From: Pseudoxanthomonas mexicana
GTDB lineage: Bacteria > Pseudomonadota > Gammaproteobacteria > Xanthomonadales > Xanthomonadaceae
NCBI RefSeq assembly: GCF_001556105.1
Contig: NZ_LSIF01000028.1
Coordinates: 53,898 to 117,897 of the forward strand
DNA length: 64,000 nucleotides
Direction of reading: 5' to 3'
The notes below the pieces were generated by a model that ran no database searches, was not told the origin of the DNA, and worked only from the letters and a program-made list of their open reading frames with translations. Positions 9,132 through 17,443 of this stretch are shown piece after piece (position 1 is the stretch's first letter; each line of letters begins with the position of its first letter). A program made the position numbers and the translations under genes.

Positions 9132-9866
9132 ATGTCTGCGCCTGTTTCTTCCCGCTTCCGGATCGTGCCGCGTGATGCGGCCGTGCGTCGCCGCTGTACC
9201 TCGCTGCTGCTGGCTCTGGCGTGGGTGGCCAGTGTGGGAGCAGCCTGGTGGGCCGCCAGCTACACGGCAGCGCCTCGATTGGCGCATGCGGACGGCGCGC
9301 GCGCGCGCGCGGAGCACGACATCAAGGCCGTGCAGGCCGAGTTGGACAACCTGCGTCAGCGCGAGTCGACCCTGTCGCGTTCCGACCAGATCAGCCGCGC
9401 GGCCAATGCCGAAGTGCAGGAGGCGCTTGCCGAGCGAGATGAGGAGATTGCCGCGTTGCGCGCCGACATCGCCTTCTTCGAGCGCCTGGTGGGTTCGACC
9501 AGCCAGCGCAAGGGGCTGACCGTGCACGTGGCCGAGTTCGCGGCCGAGGCGGGCGGCACCTGGCGCTACCAGATCATGCTGACGCAGACGATGAACCGGG
9601 GCGCGATCAGCCAGGGCCAGATGCGTTTCGCCGTGGAAGGCGTACGCGAGGGCAAGCTGGCAGCGGTGCAATGGGATGAGTTGCACCAGCAGCGCAGCGC
9701 GCCGGGACAGACGTATTCCTTCCGTTATTTCCAGCAGTTGGATGGCAACGTGATGCTGCCGGCTGGCTTCACGCCACAGCGCGTCAAGGTGACGTTGCAC
9801 GGCGACGATGCCGCCGTGGAGCAAGCCCTCGACTGGAAGACCGCTACTGCCGCAGGAGGCAAGTGA
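9132..9866 (+). CDS. DUF6776 family protein, first of two paralogues flanking bactofilin
   Basis: A 244-residue membrane-anchored protein: a short cytoplasmic head, one transmembrane segment (about 22-45), a coiled coil of about 70 residues with LSRSDQISR and ERDEEIAALRADI, and a C-terminal beta-rich domain. No enzymatic motif is seen. It shares [25 protein letters not shown] and YSF.YFQQ with the gene at 10341, so the two arose by duplication. It is separated by one base from the bactofilin start, implying one transcript. A role in anchoring or positioning the bactofilin polymer is an inference from position only. Confidence 0.78.
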   Translation: MSAPVSSRFRIVPRDAAVRRRCTSLLLALAWVASVGAAWWAASYTAAPRLAHADGARARAEHDIKAVQAELDNLRQRESTLSRSDQISRAANAEVQEALAERDEEIAALRADIAFFERLVGSTSQRKGLTVHVAEFAAEAGGTWRYQIMLTQTMNRGAISQGQMRFAVEGVREGKLAAVQWDELHQQRSAPGQTYSFRYFQQLDGNVMLPAGFTPQRVKVTLHGDDAAVEQALDWKTATAAGGK

Positions 9867-9867
9867 C

Positions 9868-10293
9868 ATGTTCAAGACCAAGCCCATCCGACCCGACGCA
9901 GGGGCCATCGACACCTTGATCGGCCCGCAGGTCACCATCCGCGGCGACGTCGTATTCAGCGGCGGCCTGTACGTCGAGGGCCATATCCAGGGCAAGGTGA
10001 TCGCCGAGAACGGGGGGCGAGCCGTGTTGACGCTCGCCGAACAGGGCAGCATCGAGGGCGAGGTGCAGGTGCCGGTGGTGGTGATCAACGGGCGCATGAC
10101 CGGCGACGTCCATGCCTTCGAGCGGATCGAGCTGGCCACCAAGGCCCGCGTGCAGGGCAACCTGCACTACAAGGTCGTCGAGATGAGCGCGGGCGCGCAA
10201 CTGACGGGTCGGCTGGTGCATGCGGATGCGGTGGAGAACGACGCACACGCCGCCTCGCCGTTACCGGAAGCCTGGGCGGCCGCCGACGCCTGA
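9868..10293 (+). CDS. Bactofilin (polymer-forming cytoskeletal protein)
   Basis: A 141-residue protein whose central part (about 15-115) is the bactofilin beta-helix, recognisable from DTLIGPQVTIRGDVVFSGG, YVEGHIQGKV and GRMTGDVHA. Bactofilins self-assemble without nucleotide into filaments that act as scaffolds for cell-shape, stalk or motility proteins. Short unstructured ends flank the core. The start ATG has AGGAGG 12 bp upstream inside the end of the preceding gene. It is translationally close to the first DUF6776 gene and followed by the second. Confidence 0.92.
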   Translation: MFKTKPIRPDAGAIDTLIGPQVTIRGDVVFSGGLYVEGHIQGKVIAENGGRAVLTLAEQGSIEGEVQVPVVVINGRMTGDVHAFERIELATKARVQGNLHYKVVEMSAGAQLTGRLVHADAVENDAHAASPLPEAWAAADA

Positions 10294-10328
10294 CGGCGTC
10301 ATTCAGAGCCGGCTGGGAACCGCCGCGC

Positions 10329-10334
10329 TATCCT
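10329..10334 (+). promoter_or_regulatory. Candidate -10 box of a leaderless transcript (DUF6776 paralogue 2)
   Basis: TATCCT ends six bases before the ATG at 10341, so transcription would begin at or next to the A of the start codon. No Shine-Dalgarno or good -35 box is visible. Confidence 0.4.
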
Positions 10335-10340
10335 GCGGCC

Positions 10341-11063
10341 ATGAACGCCAGACCCCTTCCGCCGACCGTGCCGCCACCCCGATTCAGGAGGGGGCCGGTC
10401 ATCGTCATCGTGGCGCTGATCGTGGTGGTCGTGGCAGGCGGATGGGCTGCGTGGCGCTCGATGGCTGGCAGCGAGGGGAATGGCCCCACGCCGGCCCAGC
10501 TGCGCGGCCAGCAGCAACGCATCGAATCACTGGAGCAGCAGACGGCCACGCTGTCCCGCTCGGACCAGATCAGTCGCGATGCCAATCGCGACCTGCAGGC
10601 GACCCTCTCCGAGCGTGACGAGGAAATCGCCGGCCTGCGCGCCGATGTCGCCTTCTACGAGCGGTTCGTCGGCGCCACCGCCCAGCGCCGCGGCCTGTCG
10701 GTGCACGAGCTGACCCTGCAGCCGCAGGACGAACAGGCGTGGCACTTCACCGCCACGTTGACCCAGAACCTCAACCGGGGCGCGGTGAATGCCGGTCGCC
10801 TGCTGGTATCGGTGGAAGGCACCGAGGCCGGCAAGCTGCGTCGCCTGGCCTGGGCCGACCTGCGGCAGCAGCCGAACGCACCGGGCGTGCCTTACTCGTT
10901 CAAGTATTTCCAACAGGTCGAAGGCGACCTGCTGCTGCCGCCGGGGTTCAAGCCGGTCCGGGTGATCGCCCGCGTCGTGCCGCAGGGCGGTGCCGCCGTG
11001 GAACAGTCGTTCCCGTGGGTACAGGCCACGGCGAAGGAAGGCGCCGGCGCCGGCACCCCCTGA
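10341..11063 (+). CDS. DUF6776 family protein, second paralogue
   Basis: A 240-residue protein built like the gene at 9132: a proline/arginine-rich cytoplasmic head, one membrane segment (about 20-40), a coiled coil with LSRSDQISR, then a C-terminal domain containing [13 protein letters not shown] and YSFKYFQQ. The two paralogues differ mostly in their heads and tails. It lies 47 bp after bactofilin and has its own possible -10 box right before the ATG, so it may be expressed both from the upstream operon and alone. Function unknown. Confidence 0.75.
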   Translation: MNARPLPPTVPPPRFRRGPVIVIVALIVVVVAGGWAAWRSMAGSEGNGPTPAQLRGQQQRIESLEQQTATLSRSDQISRDANRDLQATLSERDEEIAGLRADVAFYERFVGATAQRRGLSVHELTLQPQDEQAWHFTATLTQNLNRGAVNAGRLLVSVEGTEAGKLRRLAWADLRQQPNAPGVPYSFKYFQQVEGDLLLPPGFKPVRVIARVVPQGGAAVEQSFPWVQATAKEGAGAGTP

Positions 11064-11100
11064 CCTTGAACTGCCCTCCCCGAGCCCTCATCCTTTCCGC

Positions 11101-11487
11101 ATGACTACCGTCGTTTCCCTGCCCATCGCGGCGGCCGCACCCGACTACCAGTCGATCGACCGCCCGCTGAACTTCACGCCGGCCGCGGCGGCGAAGGTGC
11201 GCGAGTTGATCCAGGAAGAAGGCAGCGACAGCCTGGCTCTGCGCGTCTACATCCAGGGCGGTGGCTGCTCGGGCTTCCAGTACGGGTTCGAGTTCGACGA
11301 GAACCGTGCCGAGGACGACGTCGCGGTCGACACCGACGGCGTGTCGCTGCTGGTCGATCCGCTGAGCCTGCAATACCTGATGGGGGCGGAAGTGGATTAC
11401 AGCGAGAGCCTGCAGGGCGCGCAGTTCGTCATCCGCAATCCCAACGCGAAGACCACCTGCGGCTGCGGCAGCAGTTTCAGCATGTGA
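11101..11487 (+). CDS. erpA: Iron-sulfur cluster insertion protein ErpA
   Basis: A 128-residue A-type carrier that delivers [4Fe-4S] clusters to apoproteins, in E. coli including the isoprenoid enzymes IspG/IspH. The three conserved cysteines are present: one in [11 protein letters not shown] and two in the C-terminal TTCGCGSSF. The N-terminal 20 residues are the usual variable extension. LipA, encoded at 39.5 kb, is a likely client. CATCCT ends six bases before the ATG (leaderless-like). The stop overlaps the GTG start of nudC. Confidence 0.95.
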   Translation: MTTVVSLPIAAAAPDYQSIDRPLNFTPAAAAKVRELIQEEGSDSLALRVYIQGGGCSGFQYGFEFDENRAEDDVAVDTDGVSLLVDPLSLQYLMGAEVDYSESLQGAQFVIRNPNAKTTCGCGSSFSM

Positions 11488-12455
11488 CGCCTGGCCTGCC
11501 GCGTTCCGTGACAGGTCCTGTTCCGCTTTCCGCACCACTCTCCGGTTTCGCCTTCGCGGGCGATACGCTGGATCGTGCCGACGCCTTGCGCGATGACGCC
11601 GATGCGCTGGCGCGCCTGTGGCCATCTGCGCGCGTGCTGATACTCGATGACGACGGGCGCGCGCGGGTGCAGGCCGATGGCTCGCTGCTGGCCTGCGAAG
11701 GCGTTTCGCTGGGTGGGGGGCCGGGCGCCAGTCTTTTCCTGGGACGTCGTGATGGCCTGGCGTGGTTCGCCGCCCATGCGCGTCATCATGCCGTGCATGC
11801 GCCGGCGTGGCTGGACCTGCGCCGGGCGGCGGCGACGTGGCCCGCATTCGAATCCGGCGTGTTCGCAATGGCGCGTGCGCTGCTGCACTGGCAGTCGTCC
11901 ACGCGCTTCTGCAGCGCCTGCGGCGGCGACATCACCTTCCGGCGCGCGGGCTACACCGCGCATTGCACGCAATGCGGCAAGGACCATTACCCGCGCGTCG
12001 ATCCGGCTGTCATCGTCGCCGTCAGCGACGGCGAGCGTCTGTTGCTGGGGCGGCAGGCGTCGTGGCCGCCACGGCGGTATTCGGTCGTGGCCGGGTTCGT
12101 CGAGCCCGGTGAGACGCTGGAGCAGACCGTCTTGCGCGAAGTGATGGAAGAAGCCCGGGTGCGCGTGCGGACGTGCCGCTACCTCGGCGCGCAGCCTTGG
12201 CCGTTCCCGGGTGCGTTGATGCTGGGCTTCTGCGCCGACGCCGAGCCCGATGTCCCGCAGGTCGATGGCGAACTCGAGGATGCACGCTGGTTCACCTTCG
12301 ACGAGATCGATGCGGCGCTCGCACGCGACGGCGATGAGGACGGCGAAGGTCTGCTGTTGCCGCCCGCCATCTCGATCGCGCATGCGCTGATCGCGCACTG
12401 GCATGCCGGCATGCGTGCGCGCAGCGCAGCCGCGTCGGGCGAAACCCTGCGTTAA
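11484..12455 (+). CDS. nudC: NAD(+) diphosphatase / NAD-capped RNA hydrolase NudC
   Basis: A 323-residue Nudix enzyme that cleaves NAD(H) to NMN(H) and AMP and removes NAD caps from RNA. It has the family zinc ribbon (CSAC and CTQC, around residues 140-160), the Nudix box [11 protein letters not shown]...REVMEE, and the downstream QPWPFP hallmark. Two hallmark positions vary: the glycine after REVMEE is arginine, and the serines around QPWPFP are alanine. The GTG start overlaps the erpA stop (GTGA), indicating coupling; a later GTG at 11508 is a less likely alternative. Confidence 0.88.
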   Translation: MTPGLPRSVTGPVPLSAPLSGFAFAGDTLDRADALRDDADALARLWPSARVLILDDDGRARVQADGSLLACEGVSLGGGPGASLFLGRRDGLAWFAAHARHHAVHAPAWLDLRRAAATWPAFESGVFAMARALLHWQSSTRFCSACGGDITFRRAGYTAHCTQCGKDHYPRVDPAVIVAVSDGERLLLGRQASWPPRRYSVVAGFVEPGETLEQTVLREVMEEARVRVRTCRYLGAQPWPFPGALMLGFCADAEPDVPQVDGELEDARWFTFDEIDAALARDGDEDGEGLLLPPAISIAHALIAHWHAGMRARSAAASGETLR

Positions 12456-12493
12456 CGCGTCGGCGCGATAGAATCCCGCGTCGGAGGAACCGC

Positions 12494-13372
12494 ATGTCGA
12501 TCACGCTCGTTGCCGTCGTGCTTGCCCTGGTGCTTGGCCACGTCGCGCCTGCACTGGTCGCGTCGTTCCGCCAGTACGGCTGGTACACGGCATGGCTGCA
12601 CTGGTTGGGCGAGTCTGGCGGCGATGCCTGGCGGGGCCGCTACGGCATTGCGCTCGCCCTCGCGCCCATCGTGCTGCTCGTTGCGCTGTTGCAATGGATG
12701 CTTGATGGTCCGGTGTATGGGCTGGTGGGCCTGCTGTTCGATATCGCCGTCCTGGTCTATGCGTGGGGACCGCGCGACCTCGACGTGGACGTCGAAGCCA
12801 TCATTGATGCGCACGATGCACCGACACGGCGCGCTGCGATTGCGCGGCTGGGACTCACCGGTGAAACAGCGGCGCTGGACGGTCCCGCACTGGTCGAAGC
12901 GGTATTCGCCAATGCGCTGCAGCGCTGGTTTGGTGTGCTGTTCTGGTTCCTGCTGCTGGGCCCGGTGGGCGCCATCCTGTATCGGTTGGCGGCAAGGAGT
13001 GCGTCGGCCCCCGACCTGCCCGAGCAGAACAGCCGGGGCGCCCGCGCGCTGAAGACGGCACTGGATTGGCCCGTCGCGCAACTGATGACGTTGGCCATGG
13101 CGCTGGTGGGCAACTTCGATACGGTGTTCTCCACCTGGCGGGAGGCCGGTGGTGCGCGCTTCCGTCCCGATACCGGATTTCTCGCCCAGGTGGCCCGCGC
13201 CAGCGTGCGGGGCGAACTGGCGGAAGAGGCCGAGGAGTATGCGGAAGAGGGCATGGTGCAGGCCATGCGCGAGTTGCCGGAACTTCGCGATGCCATGAGC
13301 CTGGTCTGGCGCATCCTGCTGCTATGGCTGGCGGTGCTGGCCGTGTTCGTGATCGGTGGCTGGGTCAGCTGA
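12494..13372 (+). CDS. AmpE-like regulatory membrane protein
   Basis: A 292-residue inner-membrane protein with four to five hydrophobic segments. The pattern QYGWYTAWL near the start, YAWGPRDLDVDVEAI, and the end RILLLWLAVLAVFVIGGW agree with AmpE/CobD-like proteins. AmpE is linked to beta-lactamase induction through the neighbouring ampD in enterobacteria. No ampD is present here, so the role is uncertain. The ATG has a strong GGAGGAA, and TAGAAT at 12469-12474 is a plausible -10. Confidence 0.75.
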   Translation: MSITLVAVVLALVLGHVAPALVASFRQYGWYTAWLHWLGESGGDAWRGRYGIALALAPIVLLVALLQWMLDGPVYGLVGLLFDIAVLVYAWGPRDLDVDVEAIIDAHDAPTRRAAIARLGLTGETAALDGPALVEAVFANALQRWFGVLFWFLLLGPVGAILYRLAARSASAPDLPEQNSRGARALKTALDWPVAQLMTLAMALVGNFDTVFSTWREAGGARFRPDTGFLAQVARASVRGELAEEAEEYAEEGMVQAMRELPELRDAMSLVWRILLLWLAVLAVFVIGGWVS

Positions 13373-13384
13373 GGCGCGTATCGG

Positions 13385-13798
13385 TCAGCCCGGTGCGAGC
13401 AGCGTGAAGGGAAACCATGGCAGGTTCCTCGCGACCCAGTACGCAGGCAGCAGTACCAGCCAGAACCAGGGCACCAGCAACACGCGCATCAGCGGCGCCA
13501 GCATGCGTGGTCGCCAGCCCTGTCCGTGGGCAATCATCAGCGGGATCACGGGGATCAACAGGACGACCAGCGGGTTCATCGCGAACGCACGTGGCAGGTC
13601 GCCGTGGACCAGCGCGTGCAGGGCGCGCGTCAGGCCGCATCCCACGCAGAAGTAGCCCGTCAACGCGCGGAACATGCAGCCGGGAAACGGACTGTCGGCG
13701 GCATTGGGATCAAAATTCAGCAGCAGCCAAACGCCGGCGGCGGCCACCAGGGCCGCCGCCGTCAATGCAACGTAGTGCAGGGGGCGCAGTGCGATCAC
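13385..13798 (-). CDS. DUF2752 family membrane protein
   Basis: A 137-residue protein with three hydrophobic segments and the family signature PGCMFRALTGYFCVGCGLTR (two cysteine pairs around residues 40-60). The GTG start at 13798 lies within the end of the upstream CD225 gene (GTGA overlap), so translation is coupled. DUF2752 proteins are of unknown function and are often found beside CD225-type genes, as here. Confidence 0.82.
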   Translation of the reverse strand: MIALRPLHYVALTAAALVAAAGVWLLLNFDPNAADSPFPGCMFRALTGYFCVGCGLTRALHALVHGDLPRAFAMNPLVVLLIPVIPLMIAHGQGWRPRMLAPLMRVLLVPWFWLVLLPAYWVARNLPWFPFTLLAPG

Positions 13799-14133
13799 TG
13801 CATCTGCTGCATCTGCTGCATCATCGTCATGTACTGCTCCATGCCGCCCGTGGCGAGCACGACGATATTGAGCAACAAGCCGATGATGGCGAACGCAGTG
13901 GTCACCCAGCACCAGGTCTTGGCATTGGCGGAAGCGCGACGCGCGCCTTCCAGATCGCCCTGGTTGAGCTTGCCGTTCACCTGCGACGAGAACACGATCG
14001 CGACGATGCCGATCAGACCGAACGGACAGCACAGGCAGGTGGCCAGCACCGTGGACACGATGGCCCACGCGAGGTGGTTGGGAACGCTGCCGGGTGCGGC
14101 GGATGACGGAGGCATGGGAGGTACGGCGCTCAT
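13795..14133 (-). CDS. CD225/dispanin family protein
   Basis: A 112-residue protein with a proline-rich head, two membrane segments (about 20-48 and 75-97) and the CD225 signature between them: CLCCPFGLIGIVAIVFSSQV, then GDLEGARRASANAKTW. The family includes the mammalian IFITM proteins; bacterial members are uncharacterised. The tail is a methionine/glutamine repeat (MTMMQQMQQMQ). Coupled to the DUF2752 gene by a 4-bp overlap. Confidence 0.87.
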   Translation of the reverse strand: MSAVPPMPPSSAAPGSVPNHLAWAIVSTVLATCLCCPFGLIGIVAIVFSSQVNGKLNQGDLEGARRASANAKTWCWVTTAFAIIGLLLNIVVLATGGMEQYMTMMQQMQQMQ

Positions 14134-14287
14134 GCAGGCTTTCCTTGTACAGGGATGGAGGGGCGTGCGAGTCGGCGTGCATGCCGCTCAGGCCGCTCAA
14201 TAGTGCCAGACCTGTGCGAAAAATGAACCACGGCAAGGAGGCTCATCGCATGCCCGCACGCCAACCTCCATCGGGTGCACGGTCATG

Positions 14288-16186
14288 TCACGCAGCATCG
14301 CCTCGCAGTGACCGAACACGGGCTTCCAGCTGATCCGCATCCACGGTGGCGCCGTCCATCGGCTCACCTGCCACGACCTCGATGTGGGCGCGGAACCGTC
14401 GTGGCACCCGCATGCGACCCAGGCGCGTGTCGCGGCGGCTCCACATGCTGGCCCACATGCCCTTCAGCGCCATCGGTACGACCGGCACCGGCCGGCGTTC
14501 GAGGATCTTTTCGACGCCGGACTTGAAGGCGGCGATCTCGCCATCCTTCGTCAGCGCACCTTCCGGGAAGATGCCCACGATCTCGCCCGCCGCCAGCGCC
14601 GCATCGATCTCTTCGAACGCGCGCCGCATCAGCTCAGGATCCTCCCTGGCGCCCGCGATCGGGATCGCCTTGGCGGTGCGGAAGATCCAGCTCATCACCG
14701 GGATGTTGAAGATTTTGTAGTACATGACGAAACGCACCGGGCGCGGGATGGTCGCTGCCAGGATCAGTGCGTCCATGTAGCTGACGTGGTTGCAGACGAT
14801 CAGCGCCGGGCCGTCATCCGGGACGTGCTTCTCGACGCCGTGCAGGCGCAGCCGGTACAGGCCGCGCACCAGCAACCAGCTGAGGAAGCGCATCAGGAAC
14901 TCGGGCACGATCGTGAAGATCCAGATCGCGACCACGGCATTCGCGATGGCCAGCGCGAGGAACATCTGCGGGCTGCTCCAGTCGAGCCCGCGCTGCAGTG
15001 CCAGCCCCGTCAGCGCGGCCAGCACGATGAAGCCGGAGTTCTGGATGTTCAGCGCGGCGAACACGCGCGCCATCTGCGAGTTCGCGGTGCGACTCTGGAT
15101 CAGCGCGAACAGCGGCACCACGAAGATGCCGGTGAACAGGCCGATGCCGACGAGGTCGATGATGATGCGGACGCTGCCGGGTTGCCGCACGAACTGCGCC
15201 AGCTCCAGCCCGCCCACCGGCGCCAGGCCGGGACGCGCGACGTACAGGTCCAGCAGGAACGCCGTCATGCCGAATGCACCGACGGGCACCAGGCCGATCT
15301 CGACCGTGCGGCCCGACAATTTCTCGCACAGCAGCGAGCCGATGCCGGTACCGATGGAGAACAAGGCGAGCGCCGCCACGTACAGCGTGGCCGAATCACT
15401 GGGTGCGCCGAGGTGCAGCTCGGCGTAGGTGGGCAGCTGCGACGTCAGCAGCGTGCCGAAGAACCAGAACCACGACACGCCGAGGATGGCGTTGCGCACG
15501 GCCAGCTGCTGCTTGGCCATGCGCAGCACGACCAGTGATTCCGGAATCGGGTTCCAGTTGATCTTCAGGTCCGGCGCGCCGGCATCCATGCGCGGGATCA
15601 GTCGCGACAGCACGTTGCCCAGCACCGCCAGCAGGACGATGGCGATGGCCGCGGCCTGCGGCCCGTGCGCACCAGCGACCTGGAAGATCATGCCGCCGGC
15701 TATCATGCCGCACAGGATCGAGATCGACGTGCCCATCTCGACCAGGCCATTGCCACCCGTCAGTTCCTCCGGCTTGAGGATCGATGGCAACACCGAATAC
15801 TTCACCGGCCCGAACAGCGTGGACTGCACGCCGGTGCAGAACAGCGCGACCAGCAGGACCGGCATGTTCTGCAGCAGGAAGCCGACCGCCGCCAGCGACA
15901 TGATCACGATCTCCATCGTCGTGGTGATCACGATCAGCCGCTGCTTCTCCAGCTTCTCCGCGATCTGGCCGGCGATGGCGGAGAACAGGAAGTACGGCAG
16001 GATGAAGATGGCCGGCGCGATGATCGCGTACAGCGCCCGCTCGTCGGTGCTGGCGCCGAGGAAGATCAGCAGTCCGATGATGGCCTGCCGGTAGACGTTG
16101 TCGTTGAAGGCGCCCAGCGCCTGGACGGTGAAGTACGGCAGGAACCGCCGTTGTGTCAGCAGCGAAAACTGGCTGTGGCTGGACAT
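14288..16186 (-). CDS. MFS transporter fused to a PlsC-type 1-acyl-glycerol-3-phosphate acyltransferase
   Basis: A 632-residue fusion. Residues 1 to about 420 form a 12-helix MFS carrier resembling the lysophospholipid flippase LplT; the remainder is an acyltransferase with the catalytic NHVSYMD (NHx4D) motif and the EGALTKDG motif. In E. coli the corresponding activities are LplT and Aas, which together import and re-acylate lysophosphatidylethanolamine; the AMP-ligase part of Aas is missing here. A phospholipid salvage function is therefore likely, but the acyl donor is uncertain. The ATG at 16186 follows GGAGGG. Confidence 0.87.
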   Translation of the reverse strand: MSSHSQFSLLTQRRFLPYFTVQALGAFNDNVYRQAIIGLLIFLGASTDERALYAIIAPAIFILPYFLFSAIAGQIAEKLEKQRLIVITTTMEIVIMSLAAVGFLLQNMPVLLVALFCTGVQSTLFGPVKYSVLPSILKPEELTGGNGLVEMGTSISILCGMIAGGMIFQVAGAHGPQAAAIAIVLLAVLGNVLSRLIPRMDAGAPDLKINWNPIPESLVVLRMAKQQLAVRNAILGVSWFWFFGTLLTSQLPTYAELHLGAPSDSATLYVAALALFSIGTGIGSLLCEKLSGRTVEIGLVPVGAFGMTAFLLDLYVARPGLAPVGGLELAQFVRQPGSVRIIIDLVGIGLFTGIFVVPLFALIQSRTANSQMARVFAALNIQNSGFIVLAALTGLALQRGLDWSSPQMFLALAIANAVVAIWIFTIVPEFLMRFLSWLLVRGLYRLRLHGVEKHVPDDGPALIVCNHVSYMDALILAATIPRPVRFVMYYKIFNIPVMSWIFRTAKAIPIAGAREDPELMRRAFEEIDAALAAGEIVGIFPEGALTKDGEIAAFKSGVEKILERRPVPVVPMALKGMWASMWSRRDTRLGRMRVPRRFRAHIEVVAGEPMDGATVDADQLEARVRSLRGDAA

Positions 16187-16332
16187 GCGCCCTCCATGGG
16201 TTGCGCGCAGCCTAGCAAATCGCGATGGCGCTGCCAGCCGGACTGCCCGACAGTGTTCCGCCCGTGGCATTGAAGGGGCAGGGTGGCGGGAGGATAGTGG
16301 CGCTCCCCACGTTGTCCGGCTGCATCTCCTTC

Positions 16333-17439
16333 ATGAGTCCTCTGTTCTCGCCCCTTGCACTGGGGCCGTTGTCGTTGTCCAACCGCATTGTCATCGCGCC
16401 GATGTGCCAGTACTCCTCCGAGGAAGGCCGAGCGACGGACTGGCACGCGTTCCACTGGCCCAATCTCGCGCAGTCCGGCGCGGGCCTGGTGATCATCGAG
16501 GCGACGGCAGTGGAACCGCGCGGGCGCATCAGCTGGGCCGACCTCGGGTTGTGGGACGACACGACGGAAGCCGCGTTCGCCAAGGCGCTTGCGGCGACAC
16601 GTCGGTATTCCAGAACACCGATCGGCGTCCAACTCGCGCATGCCGGGCGCAAGGCCTCCACCCACCGTCCCTGGGACGATCATGGCGCGCAGGTCGCCCC
16701 GGACGCGGCGCATGGCTGGCCAACGGTGTCGGCCTCATCACTGCCCTACAGCGAAGGCCAGCATCCGCCGCTCGCCCTCGACCAGGCCGGCATCGATGCC
16801 GTCATTGCCGCATTCGTCGACAGTGCGCGCCGCGCCGTTCGATTGGGTCTTGACCTGGTCGAGATCCATGCCGCGCATGGTTACCTGCTGCACCAGTTCC
16901 TGTCGCCGCTGAGCAACCAGCGCGACGATGCCTACGGTGGCTCGCTGGAAAACCGCATGCGGCTGGTGCTGCAGGTGTTCGACGCGATCAAGGCGGTCGT
17001 GCCCGATGAGATGGCGGTCGGCATCCGTATCTCCGCCACCGACTGGGTGGAGGGCGGCTGGGACCTCGCGCAGAGCATCGCGCTGGCGAAGGCGCTCGAT
17101 GCGCGCGGCTGCCACTTCATCGACGTGTCCAGTGGTGGCCTGCATCCCGCGCAGAAGATCGCGCTGGCACCGGGTTACCAGGTGCCATTCGCACAGGCCA
17201 TCAAGCAGGAGGTGGCGATGCCGGTGATCGCCGTGGGCCTGATCACCGAACCGCAGCAGGCCAACGACATCCTGCAACAGGCGCAGGCCGATGCGATCGC
17301 CATCGCGCGCGGCATCCTCTACGACCCGCGCTGGCCGTGGCATGCCGCGGCCGCACTGGGCGCGCAGATCGACATCGCGCCGCAGTACCTGCGCAGCGCG
17401 CCGCGCGAACACGCGGCGAGCTTCAGGCAGGCGCCGTAA
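16333..17439 (+). CDS. NADH:flavin oxidoreductase, Old Yellow Enzyme family (YqjM-like)
   Basis: A 368-residue FMN enzyme that reduces activated C=C bonds of enones and electrophilic xenobiotics. The YqjM-class marks are present: cysteine in APMCQYSS near residue 25, QLAHAGRK, the substrate-binding pair in EIHAAHGYLLHQFLSP, and the FMN phosphate segment IAVGLIT...IARGILYDP. The ATG at 16333 gives the standard N-terminus (SPLFSPLALGPLSL); the frame is open upstream but that part is not conserved in type. It converges on purD with 4 bp between the stops. Confidence 0.9.
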   Translation: MSPLFSPLALGPLSLSNRIVIAPMCQYSSEEGRATDWHAFHWPNLAQSGAGLVIIEATAVEPRGRISWADLGLWDDTTEAAFAKALAATRRYSRTPIGVQLAHAGRKASTHRPWDDHGAQVAPDAAHGWPTVSASSLPYSEGQHPPLALDQAGIDAVIAAFVDSARRAVRLGLDLVEIHAAHGYLLHQFLSPLSNQRDDAYGGSLENRMRLVLQVFDAIKAVVPDEMAVGIRISATDWVEGGWDLAQSIALAKALDARGCHFIDVSSGGLHPAQKIALAPGYQVPFAQAIKQEVAMPVIAVGLITEPQQANDILQQAQADAIAIARGILYDPRWPWHAAAALGAQIDIAPQYLRSAPREHAASFRQAP

Positions 17440-17443
17440 CCGG

